A stretch of 64,000 bases of DNA, from assembly GCA_963817405.1 (NCBI GenBank), contig CAWFNW010000003.1, positions 1 to 64,000 of the forward strand, in the 5' to 3' direction. Position numbers and translations under genes: made by a program. The notes beneath the pieces were generated by a model that worked only from the letters and a program-made list of their open reading frames with translations, searched no databases and had not been told where the DNA came from. Origin of the DNA: CAWFNW01 sp963817405. Its GTDB lineage: Bacteria > Actinomycetota > Coriobacteriia > Anaerosomatales > Anaerosomataceae. Positions 40,591 to 48,513 of this stretch are shown here, piece after piece (the first letter of the stretch is position 1; each line of letters opens with the position of its first letter).

Positions 40591-41778
40591 CTATCCGCAG
40601 CCCCCCGGCACCGCGCACGGCGAGCTTGGCGAAAGATGCCCTGACACCGCCACCGGGATCGTCCGCGCCCGCTCCGGATGCAGGATGCACGTCGTGTCCT
40701 CGGCCATGTAGTCGCCTTCGCGCTGCCATGCCTTCGCGCGGCAGCCGCGGCAGATGCGGCTGTACTCGCACGCATCCGGGGCGCACCCCCCCTCGGACTC
40801 TTCGAGGTCGATCTGGTAGAGGGCCGCGGTCGCCTCGGGGAAGCTCATCGAGCGGATGTTGCCCACCGTCCAGTCCTGCGCGAACTGGCAGGGCATGATG
40901 CCGCCCTCCGAGTTGATGTTCATGTGTCCCTTGCCCACCGGGCAGGCGCTCATGATCTTGAGGCGCTCGAGGCCCTTGCTCACATCCACACCACGCTCGA
41001 TGAAGCGCTCGGCGATGTAGGGGATGACCGAGGGAAGCGCCCCGATGTCGTACTCGAGCGTCACATCCGGGTCCAGCATGTCCTCGACGACGAAGTCGGC
41101 GAGCTCGCGCCACTCCTCGACGGTCACGCGCGCGTCGTCCTCGCCCTCAGAACGGCCGGCAGTGATGAGGTCGCAGATGTAGACGAGGCCGCAGTCCAAG
41201 TCCTTCGCCATCTGGATGACGTCGTAGATGTACGGCAGCGTGTCCTTCGAAAGCGCGGACTTCAGCACCACGCCCACGCCCTCGGCGCGGAGTGCCTTGG
41301 TGGCCGCCACGATGCGGGCGTGCGTGCCGGGCACGCGCACCATCGCATCGTGGAACTCAGGCGGGCCGTACATCGAGGTGGCGATCCACCGGACACCGTA
41401 CTCGGCGAGGCGCTTCGCGGCGGCCTCGTCGATCATCGTGCAGTTGGTGGAGATCGTGGGGCGGACGCCCTGCGCGTTCACCTCGGCGAGGATCTCCCAG
41501 AAGTTCGGGCGGATCATCGGTTCGCCGCCCGAGAGGAAGACGACCGGCACGCCAACTGCGCCCATGCGCTTCACGAGGTCGATCGTCTCGGCGTCGGACA
41601 GCTGGTCGGGCAGCGTATGCGCATCTGCGGCCATGTAGCAGTGGTCGCAGAGCAGGTTACAGCGGTTGGTGATGTTCCAGATGATGTCGGAGGGACGCCC
41701 GAGCTGCGCGCTCTTGAGGGCCTTGTTCTCGACCTCGGCCAAGGGGCCGTCGAAGAAGAGCGAGCGGACGTGAGCCAT
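40591..41778 (-). CDS. Radical SAM/SPASM domain protein
   Basis: The 395-residue protein has C40xxxC44xxC47 (NRCNLLCDHCYMA) for the radical SAM cluster. VVFLSGGEPM, TISTNCTMID and TSMYGPPEFHD follow. A SPASM-like Cys-rich C-terminus holds auxiliary clusters (SACPVGKGHMNIN, MPCQFAQ, GGCAPDACEYSRICRGCRAK). Such enzymes include heme-d1/AhbD-type decarboxylases and peptide-modifying maturases. No RiPP precursor is adjacent, though the repeat peptide gene is 1.4 kb upstream on the other strand. GAGGAGGA precedes the ATG. Confidence 0.88.
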   Translation of the reverse strand: MAHVRSLFFDGPLAEVENKALKSAQLGRPSDIIWNITNRCNLLCDHCYMAADAHTLPDQLSDAETIDLVKRMGAVGVPVVFLSGGEPMIRPNFWEILAEVNAQGVRPTISTNCTMIDEAAAKRLAEYGVRWIATSMYGPPEFHDAMVRVPGTHARIVAATKALRAEGVGVVLKSALSKDTLPYIYDVIQMAKDLDCGLVYICDLITAGRSEGEDDARVTVEEWRELADFVVEDMLDPDVTLEYDIGALPSVIPYIAERFIERGVDVSKGLERLKIMSACPVGKGHMNINSEGGIMPCQFAQDWTVGNIRSMSFPEATAALYQIDLEESEGGCAPDACEYSRICRGCRAKAWQREGDYMAEDTTCILHPERARTIPVAVSGHLSPSSPCAVPGGCG

Positions 41779-41910
41779 GCGGGAGTCCTCCTCGGGAAGA
41801 TGCGTGCGGCCCCTGGCCGGCGGGCCGGCGACGAACCGTATCAGGGTAGCATCCGTGCAAGGGGCGCGCCAAACCCGACCGGCAGCGACCGGCTTCTTCC
41901 CACACGCACA

Positions 41911-41942
41911 GGCGGCGGTCCCGCGTGCACGGGACCGCCGCC
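41911..41942. terminator. GC-rich hairpin after VOC gene
   Basis: GGCGGCGGTCCCG and CGGGACCGCCGCC form a perfect 13-bp stem with a 6-base loop, just past the VOC stop on the minus strand. There is no T-run. Confidence 0.65.
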
Positions 41943-41964
41943 AACGCTTGCATTCCGTGCGGTG

Positions 41965-42363
41965 CTACTTCGTCTCCGTGATCGCGATGATGTTGCCCTC
42001 GGTGTCGGTGAACCACGCCATCCGCGAGCCGGGCATCTCCGCGACCCCGCCCACCGTGTGCAGGCCGGGCAGATCGTACTCCTCGAACGTCACGCCGCGG
42101 TCCTTGAGCTCGGTCATGACGGCGCCGAGGTCATCGACCTCGAAGCCGGCAACGGTATGCTCAGCGACCGTTCGTGCGCGCTTGTACACCATCAACTGTG
42201 TGCCTCCACCAGCGCTGACGAGGAAGTAGTCGGAATCCGAGAGAGAGGAGACCGCAAGTCCCAGGGTTTCCGAGTAGAACTGCCTCGCGCGCTCGATGTC
42301 CTCCGCGGGAAGCACCGCGTGGACGGGCGATGCGGCGAGGCGTGTGGTCGTTGCTGCTGTCAT
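41965..42363 (-). CDS. VOC-family (glyoxalase/bleomycin-resistance) protein
   Basis: The 132-residue single VOC domain has VHAVLPAEDIERARQFYSET, LGLAVSSLSDSDYFLVSAG, LDRGVTF-type middle strands (LKDRGVTFEEYDLPG) and MAWFTDTEGNIIAITETK at the end. The metal ligand positions H and E are present. It could be an isomerase, dioxygenase or drug-binding protein. ATG 42363 follows GGGAGGTG; the longer frame runs over the upstream wHTH gene. Confidence 0.88.
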   Translation of the reverse strand: MTAATTTRLAASPVHAVLPAEDIERARQFYSETLGLAVSSLSDSDYFLVSAGGGTQLMVYKRARTVAEHTVAGFEVDDLGAVMTELKDRGVTFEEYDLPGLHTVGGVAEMPGSRMAWFTDTEGNIIAITETK

Positions 42364-42433
42364 GTCAATCACCTCCCAACGAAGAGAACATACCCACATA
42401 CCCCGCAGGGTATGCAGCGTGACCATCGGTCGC

Positions 42434-42952
42434 TCAGCGGCCGAGCAGCTCCTCGATCGCACGGCGCGTCTCCTCGAGCTCCGCGCGTGCCGCGGCGAGC
42501 TGCTCCGCGGAGCCGATGTGCTCGAGCACCATCACTGCCTCCTCGAGCTCCCAGATTGAGTCACCGAGCGGGTGTGGCGCCGCCGCGCGGTCCCCGGCGT
42601 CATGGGCCGGCTCGATGTGAGGTCTGTCCGGGCAAACGGGGTCCGCGTCGGTGCGGAGCCGGTAACCGACTCCCCGCACCGTCACGACGACGTCAGGCGC
42701 GCCCGCCAGCGCCAGCTTGCGCCTCAAACGAGACACATGAACGCTTACCGAGTAGGGGCTGAAATCGGGGGCGTTCTGGTCGCCGTCAGCGAGCTGATCT
42801 TGGGAAAACACCCAGCCGGGATGCGAGGACATCTGCATGAGGATGTCGAACTCGCGTCCCGTCAGGTCGACAGGGCGCTCGCCGACACGCACGAGGTGCT
42901 CGTGTGGGGACAACCGGAGCCCGCAGGTGACGAATTCGTCCGATGTCGGCAT
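42434..42952 (-). CDS. OmpR-type winged-helix transcriptional regulator without receiver domain
   Basis: The 172-residue protein has an OmpR/PhoB winged helix: PVDLTGREFDILMQMSSHPG, VFSQDQLAD, SVSVHVSRLRRKL and VRGVGYRL. There is no receiver domain. The C-terminal ~70 residues form a His/Ala-rich linker and a coiled coil (LAAARAELEETRRAIEELL). ATG 42952 has AGGGGCG. It is divergent from the 24-residue repeat protein gene across a 201-bp gap and is its most likely regulator. Confidence 0.82.
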   Translation of the reverse strand: MPTSDEFVTCGLRLSPHEHLVRVGERPVDLTGREFDILMQMSSHPGWVFSQDQLADGDQNAPDFSPYSVSVHVSRLRRKLALAGAPDVVVTVRGVGYRLRTDADPVCPDRPHIEPAHDAGDRAAAPHPLGDSIWELEEAVMVLEHIGSAEQLAAARAELEETRRAIEELLGR

Positions 42953-43081
42953 CGCTGCGCCCCTTCGATTCTTGGGTGCAGAGAGGAGATACCCACATCC
43001 ACGGGGACGGCTAACCGGGCTTCCCGCGCGTGTTGGCAAACGTACAGCCTCTGTTCGGCATTACTTCACACATGAGGTGGA

Positions 43082-43087
43082 TATAAC
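43082..43087 (+). promoter_or_regulatory. Possible -10 of the repeat-protein gene
   Basis: TATAAC stands out in the 201-bp gap between wHTH and the repeat protein. No clear -35 is spaced correctly, which would fit an activator-dependent promoter. Nearby AACTGG and TTACTGG half-sites may be regulator contacts. Confidence 0.3.
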
Positions 43088-43153
43088 TGGTAGCGAGTTA
43101 CTGGAACCAAGGGTTTGGGAGTGCCCAAGCCCCGGCCAGTGGAGGTGTTTACG

Positions 43154-43522
43154 ATGACGACAACGAGGAAGATGCTGGTAGCCTTGGTCGCCTTGGTCGC
43201 GGTTCTGATTCTCGGTGCAGCCCAAGTGGCTGTGGCCGCGGATACCCAGTACCGGGGCACAAGCGCGGTCTACAACGAGGAGGGTTTCGGCCTGCTGAAG
43301 CCGTCCCTGCCCTTCACGGAGTACCGCCCCGCGAGCACGACCTACAACGAGGAAGGGTTCGGCCTGCTGAAGCCGTCCCTGCCGTTCACGGAGTACCGGC
43401 CCGCGAGCCCGACGTACAACGAGGAAGGGTTCGGCCTGCTGAAGCCGTCCCTGCCCTTCACGGACTACCGGGCCACGAGTTCGACGTACAACGAGGAAGG
43501 GTTCGGTTCCTTAAGTAGTTAA
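43154..43522 (+). CDS. Secreted protein of tandem 24-residue repeats
   Basis: The 122-residue protein has a Sec signal (MTTTRKMLVALVALVAVLI, cleavage near AVA-AD). Three full 24-residue repeats beginning YNEEGFGLLKPSLPFTEYRP and a partial fourth (YNEEGFGSLSS) make up the mature part. Each repeat holds an acidic turn, an aromatic and KPSLPF. Changes between repeats are mostly silent, so the peptide is selected. GGAGGTG precedes the ATG. It converges on a secreted HEVWH protein, sharing TTAA. I recognise no family; a structural surface protein or a multi-copy peptide precursor are both possible. Confidence 0.85.
   Translation: MTTTRKMLVALVALVAVLILGAAQVAVAADTQYRGTSAVYNEEGFGLLKPSLPFTEYRPASTTYNEEGFGLLKPSLPFTEYRPASPTYNEEGFGLLKPSLPFTDYRATSSTYNEEGFGSLSS
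43271..43519 (+). repeat. 72-bp coding tandem repeats
   Basis: Units start at 43271, 43343, 43415 and 43487 (the last partial). By eye units 1 and 2 differ at about 6 of 72 positions, mostly third codon bases, and unit 3 diverges mainly at its 3' end. Confidence 0.92.
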
Positions 43523-43911
43523 GGAGCTGGGTGCGCGGGCGGGACGCTCTCGCCCCAGTCGATGTGCTGATTGTCACGCCAGTCGATCACGTGCCACACC
43601 TCGTGCTCGATGATCTGATCGATGCTCGCCGTATGGGTGCGGCTGATGAGGATCCGTCCCTCGGTGTGGTACGCGATCGCCTGGTACTCCAGAGTGTCAC
43701 TCATCTCGACGGTCACACCTTCGAGGATAGGGTGCATTTCGATTTGAGCCGCGAGGGCGGCGCGAGCCCGCTGGATGTCGGATTGAGGCGCGACCGCCCC
43801 GTTCGTGCTGTGCGCTGAGGAGGGGAGCACGACGACGGCGAGCAGCGACAGCATCACCGCGGAGAACACGCGGATGCCGGAGTAGAACGAGAAAGCGCGA
43901 ACGTGGCGCAT
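43519..43911 (-). CDS. Secreted or membrane-anchored HExxH protein
   Basis: The 130-residue protein has an N-terminal hydrophobic helix (VFSAVMLSLLAVVVLPSSA) acting as signal or anchor. A short domain follows with HEVWH (103-107), the zinc-metalloprotease core, in DQIIEHEVWHVIDWRDN. The rest of a known peptidase family is not recognisable. ATG 43911 was chosen over 43917 because GGGGA is then properly spaced. It converges on the repeat-protein gene, with the two stop codons sharing bases. Confidence 0.68.
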   Translation of the reverse strand: MRHVRAFSFYSGIRVFSAVMLSLLAVVVLPSSAHSTNGAVAPQSDIQRARAALAAQIEMHPILEGVTVEMSDTLEYQAIAYHTEGRILISRTHTASIDQIIEHEVWHVIDWRDNQHIDWGESVPPAHPAP

Positions 43912-44104
43912 GAGCATTCCCCAAGGTGTCGCCGAGTACATCTCGTGGCAGCTCACCGCCACGACGTCCACGCTAGGGAATGTCGTGCCATCGTTGGGAC
44001 TTGGGACTTATTGACAGGGCAGAGATGAGCAACGCGCCCGCGACATTTGGCGCGCATCGTGCTACCCTGTACCGCCCCTTCGACAACTTCTCTGGAGTAC
44101 CCTC

Positions 44105-45919
44105 ATGCGCGCCACTGACGTCCGTAACATCGCAATCATCGCCCACGTCGACCACGGGAAGACCACCATCGTGGATCGGCTCCTGCAGTCCACGCACGTC
44201 TTCCGCGACAACCAGCAGGTGGTCGACCAGGTGCTCGACAGCAACGACCAGGAGCGCGAGCGCGGCATCACGATCCTCGCGAAGAACATCTCCATCCGCT
44301 ACAAGGACGTGAAGATCAACGTCATCGACACGCCCGGCCACGCGGACTTCGGCGGCGAGGTGGAGCGCGTCCTCAAGATGGCCGACGGCGTGCTGCTCAT
44401 CGTCGACGCCTTCGACGGTCCCATGCCGCAGACGCGGTTCGTCCTCCGTCACGCCTTGGAGCACGGGCTCAAGCCCGTGGTCGTGGTCAACAAGATCGAC
44501 CGGCAGGGCGCCCGCCCGCACGAGGTCATCAGCGAGGTCTTCGACCTGATGGTCGACCTTGGCGCCGACGACTCGCAGCTGGACTTCCCCATCATCTACA
44601 CCTCGGCGGTCAACGGCTACGCCCGGCTTGAGCCGGACGACGGCAACATGGACATGACGCCGCTGCTCGACGCGATCTTGCGCCACATCCCGGTACCTGA
44701 CGTCGACATGAACGGCCCGGTCGCCATGCAGGTCTGCACGATCGACTACTCGACGTTCGTCGGGCGCATCGGCATCGGGCGCATCTTCAGCGGGACGATG
44801 TACTCGGGGGACAAGATCCTCGTCATCAAGAACGACGGCAGCCGGTACCAGGCCGTCGTCAAGCAGCTGTTCACCTTCGAGGCGCTCGGTCGCGTCGAGG
44901 CCGAGCACGCGCACGCGGGTGACATCGTCGCGGTCGTGGGCGTGGACGACGCCGACATCGGCGACATGTTCACGAGCCGGATCGACCCGATCACGCTTGC
45001 GCCCATTCACGTCGAAGAGCCGACGATGTCGGTCGTGTTCGAGCCTTCGACAAGCCCGCTGGTGGGGCAGGAGGGGACGATCGTCGGCGGCCGCCAGATC
45101 AAGGAGCGCCTCTTCCGTGAGGCCGAGTCCAACATCTCGATGAACATCAGCGAGCTCGACGACAAGACGGGCATGGAGGTCGCGGGTCGCGGCGTGCTGC
45201 ACCTGTCGGTGCTCATGGAGACCATGCGCCGCGAGGGCTATGAGTTCCAGGTGGGTCGCCCGCGCGTGATCCTGAAGACGGACGAGCACGGCAAGAAGCT
45301 CGAGCCGATCGAGCAGGCCGTGGTCGACGTGCCTGCCGAGTATGCGGGCAAGGTCATCGAGATCTTCGGCTCGGCCGGTGGCGAGATGACCGACATGGTG
45401 CAGCGCGACGAGCACGTCCATCTCGAGTTCCAAATCCCCACTCGCGGTGTCATGGGCCTGCGCACGCGCGTGCTCAATGCCACCCGCGGCGAGGGAACGC
45501 TCTTCCACCACTTCGCCGCATACGGTCCGTACCGCGGCGATCTGGGCGGTCGCCAGAACGGCTCGCTCATTGCGATGTCGACGGAGAGGTCGGTCGCCTA
45601 CGCGCTCGACGCGCTGCAACAGCGCGGCAAGATGTTCGTCGGTCCCGGTGTCATGTGCTACGAGGGCATGATCGTGGGGGAGCACGCGAAGAGCGGCGAT
45701 CTCGTCGTCAACGTCGCGAAGGCGAAGCAGCTCACCAACACGCGCGCGGCGTCCGCAGACAAGAGCATCATTCTCGCGCCGGCGCTCACGTTCACCCTCG
45801 AAGAGGCGCTCGAGTACATCGAGGATGACGAGCTCGTGGAGGTCACGCCCAAGAGCATCCGGCTTCGCAAACGGCTGCTGAACAGCAAGGACCGGAAGCG
45901 CTCGGACCGCTCGGCGTAA
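44105..45919 (+). CDS. typA: Ribosome-associated GTPase TypA/BipA
   Basis: TypA/BipA is a ribosome-binding translational GTPase needed under stress and low temperature. The 604-residue protein has G1 HVDHGKTT, switch I ERERGITI, G3 DTPGHADFGGEV and G4 NKIDRQGA. BipA-specific C-terminal blocks (RREGYEFQVGRPRVI; TRGVMGLRTRVLNATRGEG; HFAAYGPYRGD) are also present. The length and C-terminus are typical. Confidence 0.96.
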   Translation: MRATDVRNIAIIAHVDHGKTTIVDRLLQSTHVFRDNQQVVDQVLDSNDQERERGITILAKNISIRYKDVKINVIDTPGHADFGGEVERVLKMADGVLLIVDAFDGPMPQTRFVLRHALEHGLKPVVVVNKIDRQGARPHEVISEVFDLMVDLGADDSQLDFPIIYTSAVNGYARLEPDDGNMDMTPLLDAILRHIPVPDVDMNGPVAMQVCTIDYSTFVGRIGIGRIFSGTMYSGDKILVIKNDGSRYQAVVKQLFTFEALGRVEAEHAHAGDIVAVVGVDDADIGDMFTSRIDPITLAPIHVEEPTMSVVFEPSTSPLVGQEGTIVGGRQIKERLFREAESNISMNISELDDKTGMEVAGRGVLHLSVLMETMRREGYEFQVGRPRVILKTDEHGKKLEPIEQAVVDVPAEYAGKVIEIFGSAGGEMTDMVQRDEHVHLEFQIPTRGVMGLRTRVLNATRGEGTLFHHFAAYGPYRGDLGGRQNGSLIAMSTERSVAYALDALQQRGKMFVGPGVMCYEGMIVGEHAKSGDLVVNVAKAKQLTNTRAASADKSIILAPALTFTLEEALEYIEDDELVEVTPKSIRLRKRLLNSKDRKRSDRSA

Positions 45920-45954
45920 CGCTCGTCGGAGCCAGCCAGCCGCTCATCGCGATA

Positions 45955-45984
45955 TTGCGACCTTGGCCTGGGGCTCGCTATACT
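45955..45984 (+). promoter_or_regulatory. Promoter of the 46-kb leader transcript
   Basis: TTGCGA (45955-45960) and TATACT (45979-45984) are 18 bp apart, a good sigma70-type pair right after typA. Transcription would start near 45991. Confidence 0.65.
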
Positions 45985-45990
45985 AGTCGC

Positions 45991-46210
45991 ACGGGCGCAC
46001 GCCCGAGGACGCGATCCGGCGTACCGCCGTTGCGAGGAGGTGATCCAGCGTTGAGTAGTCCAAGCATCGCTGCGGAGGTGTCCACCTCGTAGGACGGCGC
46101 ATTCCGGGCCGATGTGGCCGGCGCGAAGCGTCACCTGCAATCAGGACGAGTGTCGCTGTCTAAGCAGCGATGGGAGAGGGTCGCCGACGTCGGCGGCCCT
46201 CTCTGTATTT
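45991..46210 (+). ncRNA. Putative ~220-nt structured transcript or leader RNA
   Basis: The 379-bp gap between typA and the CDGSH gene holds a promoter, a 5' hairpin (CGGGC-GCAC-GCCCG) and the 15-mer AGGAGGTGATCCAGC at 46035-46049. A 13-codon TTG frame (46051-46092, MSSPSIAAEVSTS) follows, then GC hairpins (GGGCCGATGTGGCC) and a terminator at 46174. The 15-mer equals the complement of the canonical 16S rRNA 3' end, an exceptionally long Shine-Dalgarno match. It could be a leader peptide with attenuation of the CDGSH operon, or a free small RNA. I do not recognise an Rfam class. Confidence 0.45.
46174..46210 (+). terminator. Strong terminator of the leader transcript
   Basis: GAGAGGGTCGCCGAC and GTCGGCGGCCCTCTC form a 15-bp stem with one G-T wobble, followed by TGTATTT. 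It lies 90 bp before the CDGSH start. Confidence 0.82.
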
Positions 46211-46298
46211 GCGGGGGGCGAGTGCTATCGTTGGCGACATCATGACCGGGCGCGGTGCCGTGCCGTCGTGCCGGCTACGAGCACATGGGGAGGAAACG

Positions 46299-47000
46299 AT
46301 GAGCGGCGACGCGACGACCCCGCACATCCGCGTGACCGCCGACGGCCCCTATGAGGTGACCGGCGGGGTGCCGCTTCTGCGCTGCACGATCGTCACCAAC
46401 GACGACGGCGAGTCGATCGGGTGGGAGGAGACCGCGGAGATCGACGTCGGTGACGAGTACCTGCTGTGCCGTTGCGGCCGGTCCAGCGACAAGCCCTTCT
46501 GCGACTTCAGCCACCTCGCGTTCGCGTTCGACGGTACGGAGACCGCGTCGCGAACGGCCTTCAACGAGGAGGCCGTCTGCCTCGACGGGCCGGGATTCCG
46601 CCTGAAGGACGCGCGGAAGCTCTGCGCCGAAGCGCGCTTCTGCGATCGCGGAGGGGGTTTGTGGAACCTCGTCGCGCACACGCACGAACCGGACATCCTC
46701 GCACTTGCGCGCGAAGAGGCCATGCTCTGCCCCTCGGGCAGGTACGTCGCGTGCGATCCGGACAGCGACGAGCCTGACGAGCCGTCCTTCGAGCCGTCGA
46801 TCGCGATGGTCGAGGATCCTGCCCTGGGCGTGAGCGGGCCGCTGTGGGTTCGGGGTGGCATCCCGGTCATCGGCGCCGACGGAGTTCCGTACGAGGTGCG
46901 CAACCGGGTGACACTCTGCCGCTGCGGACACTCGTGCAACAAGCCGTTCTGCGACGGATCGCACGTGACCGAGAAGTTCGTCGATGAGAGCGCCCGGTGA
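46299..47000 (+). CDS. Double CDGSH iron-sulfur protein
   Basis: The 233-residue protein has two CDGSH motifs, C57-x-C59...C68...H72 (CRCGRSSDKPFCDFSH) and C207-x-C209...C218...H222 (CRCGHSCNKPFCDGSH). Each can hold a 2Fe-2S cluster with three Cys and one His. The middle segment (LCAEARFCDRGGGLW, AMLCPSGRYVACDP) is the extra domain seen in long CDGSH proteins. ATG 46299 follows GGGGAGG. It overlaps the DUF362 gene by GTGA, indicating a redox operon. Confidence 0.9.
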   Translation: MSGDATTPHIRVTADGPYEVTGGVPLLRCTIVTNDDGESIGWEETAEIDVGDEYLLCRCGRSSDKPFCDFSHLAFAFDGTETASRTAFNEEAVCLDGPGFRLKDARKLCAEARFCDRGGGLWNLVAHTHEPDILALAREEAMLCPSGRYVACDPDSDEPDEPSFEPSIAMVEDPALGVSGPLWVRGGIPVIGADGVPYEVRNRVTLCRCGHSCNKPFCDGSHVTEKFVDESAR

Positions 47001-48214
47001 CAGGGCGCTCGACCGTCGCGGTCGTTCGCTGCGAGACCTATGAGGCCGAGGCGGTTCACGCTGCGCTCGGCCGCGGCTTGGACCTTCTGGGCGGCGCGGC
47101 CGCGTTCGTGCGACCTGGCGAGCGCATCGTACTGAAGCCAAACCTGCTTGTTGCCTCTGATCCGGATGCGTGCGTCACGACGCATCCGAGCGTCTTCGAA
47201 GCGGTCGTGCGTCACCTCGGGGCGGCGGGTGCGGCGCTCTCGTACGGCGACTCCCCGGGCTTCGGCAGCACGCAAGGTGCAGCGCGCAAGTCGGGTCTTG
47301 CCACGGTCGCGGAACGTCACGGCGTCCCGCTCGGCGACTTCAGTGACGGCCGTCTGCTGTCGTTTCCCGAGGGGCGGCTCGTCAAGCAGTTCTTCATCGC
47401 CAACGCCGTGCTCGAGGCCGACGGGCTCGTCTCGCTCGGCAAGTTCAAGACGCATCAGCTCACCCGGCTGACCGCCGCGGTCAAGAACCAGTTCGGCTGC
47501 ATCGTGGGGATGCGGAAGAGCGAGCTCCACGCGCGCATGCCTGACGTCGACCGCTTCTGCCAGATGCTCGTGGACCTCAACCGAGCGCTCGCGCCTCGGC
47601 TGTACGTGGTCGACGGCATCGTGGCGATGGAGGGCAACGGCCCGAGAAACGGGGACCCGCGTCCCATGAACGTGCTGCTGCTCTCGGCCGATCCGGTGGC
47701 ACTTGACGTGACCGTCGCACGAATGATGGCGCTCGACCCCGCGCTCGTCGGCACGATCACGTTCGGCGAGGCGTTTGGGCTCGGGACGGCGAGCGCGGTC
47801 GACTGGGTGGGCGATCCGGTGGAGGACTTCGTCGCGCCGGACTTCCGAGTGGTGCGCACTCCGGCATCCACGACGGGTCGTGACGGCGGCAGGCGGCTCG
47901 CGCGCCGCCTCATCGTTCCGCGGCCGGTGATCGATCCTGAGCGCTGCACAAGCTGCGGCACGTGCGTGACCGTGTGCCCGGTGGATCCGAAGGCCGTGAA
48001 CTGGCGAGACCCGGCGCGCGACCGCGGCACGCTGCCACCACGGCACAACTACACGCGCTGCATCCGCTGCTACTGCTGCCAGGAGATGTGCCCGGAGAAC
48101 GCTATTCGGGTTCGCATCCCGCTGTTCGGCCGGGTGCTGCACGGCAGCGAACAGCGGCACACCGCCGGGAAGCCGGCCCCGGATCGTCCGTCGACCACTG
48201 CGGAGGAGCGATGA
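46997..48214 (+). CDS. DUF362 protein with C-terminal 4Fe-4S ferredoxin domain
   Basis: The 405-residue protein has the DUF362 body (ERIVLKPNLLVASDPDACVT, ADGLVSLGKFKTHQLTRLTA, AVKNQFGCIVGMRKSELHAR). A ferredoxin pair, CTSCGTCVTVCP and CIRCYCCQEMCP, binds two 4Fe-4S clusters. DUF362 proteins are uncharacterised and common in anaerobes. Coupling with the CDGSH gene upstream and the Dabb gene downstream (ATGA overlap) suggests a small electron-transfer unit. Confidence 0.9.
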   Translation: MTGRSTVAVVRCETYEAEAVHAALGRGLDLLGGAAAFVRPGERIVLKPNLLVASDPDACVTTHPSVFEAVVRHLGAAGAALSYGDSPGFGSTQGAARKSGLATVAERHGVPLGDFSDGRLLSFPEGRLVKQFFIANAVLEADGLVSLGKFKTHQLTRLTAAVKNQFGCIVGMRKSELHARMPDVDRFCQMLVDLNRALAPRLYVVDGIVAMEGNGPRNGDPRPMNVLLLSADPVALDVTVARMMALDPALVGTITFGEAFGLGTASAVDWVGDPVEDFVAPDFRVVRTPASTTGRDGGRRLARRLIVPRPVIDPERCTSCGTCVTVCPVDPKAVNWRDPARDRGTLPPRHNYTRCIRCYCCQEMCPENAIRVRIPLFGRVLHGSEQRHTAGKPAPDRPSTTAEER

Positions 48215-48513
48215 TCAAGCACATCGTGACGTGGCGCCTGAAGGATGAGGCGCTCGGGCGAGACAAGGCGGCCAACCGGGCACGGCTCTGCGAGATGCTC
48301 GCTGCGCTGCCACAGACGTGCCCGACCATCCATCACTTCGAGTTCGGCGTCGACATCGCCGCTGCCGACGGTCCCTGGGATGTCGCCATCTACTCTGAGT
48401 TTCAGACGCGCGAGGACCTCGACGCGTACCAGGCGCACCCCGAGCACATCAAGCTCAAGGAGTTCGCCGCAGCCATCGTTGACGGCCGAGCGGTCGTGGA
48501 CTACGAGGTCTGA
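48211..48513 (+). CDS. Dabb-family stress-responsive alpha/beta-barrel protein
   Basis: The 100-residue dimeric-barrel protein has MIKHIVTWRLKDEALGRDKA, IHHFEFGVDIAAADGPWDVA, IYSEFQTREDLDAYQAHPEH and a closing VDYEV. This is the Dabb fold, often involved in aromatic or reactive-metabolite binding. GGAGGAG precedes the ATG, which overlaps the DUF362 stop. Confidence 0.9.
   Translation: MIKHIVTWRLKDEALGRDKAANRARLCEMLAALPQTCPTIHHFEFGVDIAAADGPWDVAIYSEFQTREDLDAYQAHPEHIKLKEFAAAIVDGRAVVDYEV

Noticed and set aside
43973..45685. Long minus-strand open frame opposite typA
   Set aside because: It is antisense to a conserved gene, with His/Asp/Arg-rich shadow composition.
45991..46210. Known RNA classes (SRP RNA, 6S, tmRNA, RNase P RNA) in the typA-CDGSH gap
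   Set aside because: None of the diagnostic sequence blocks of these RNAs could be seen.
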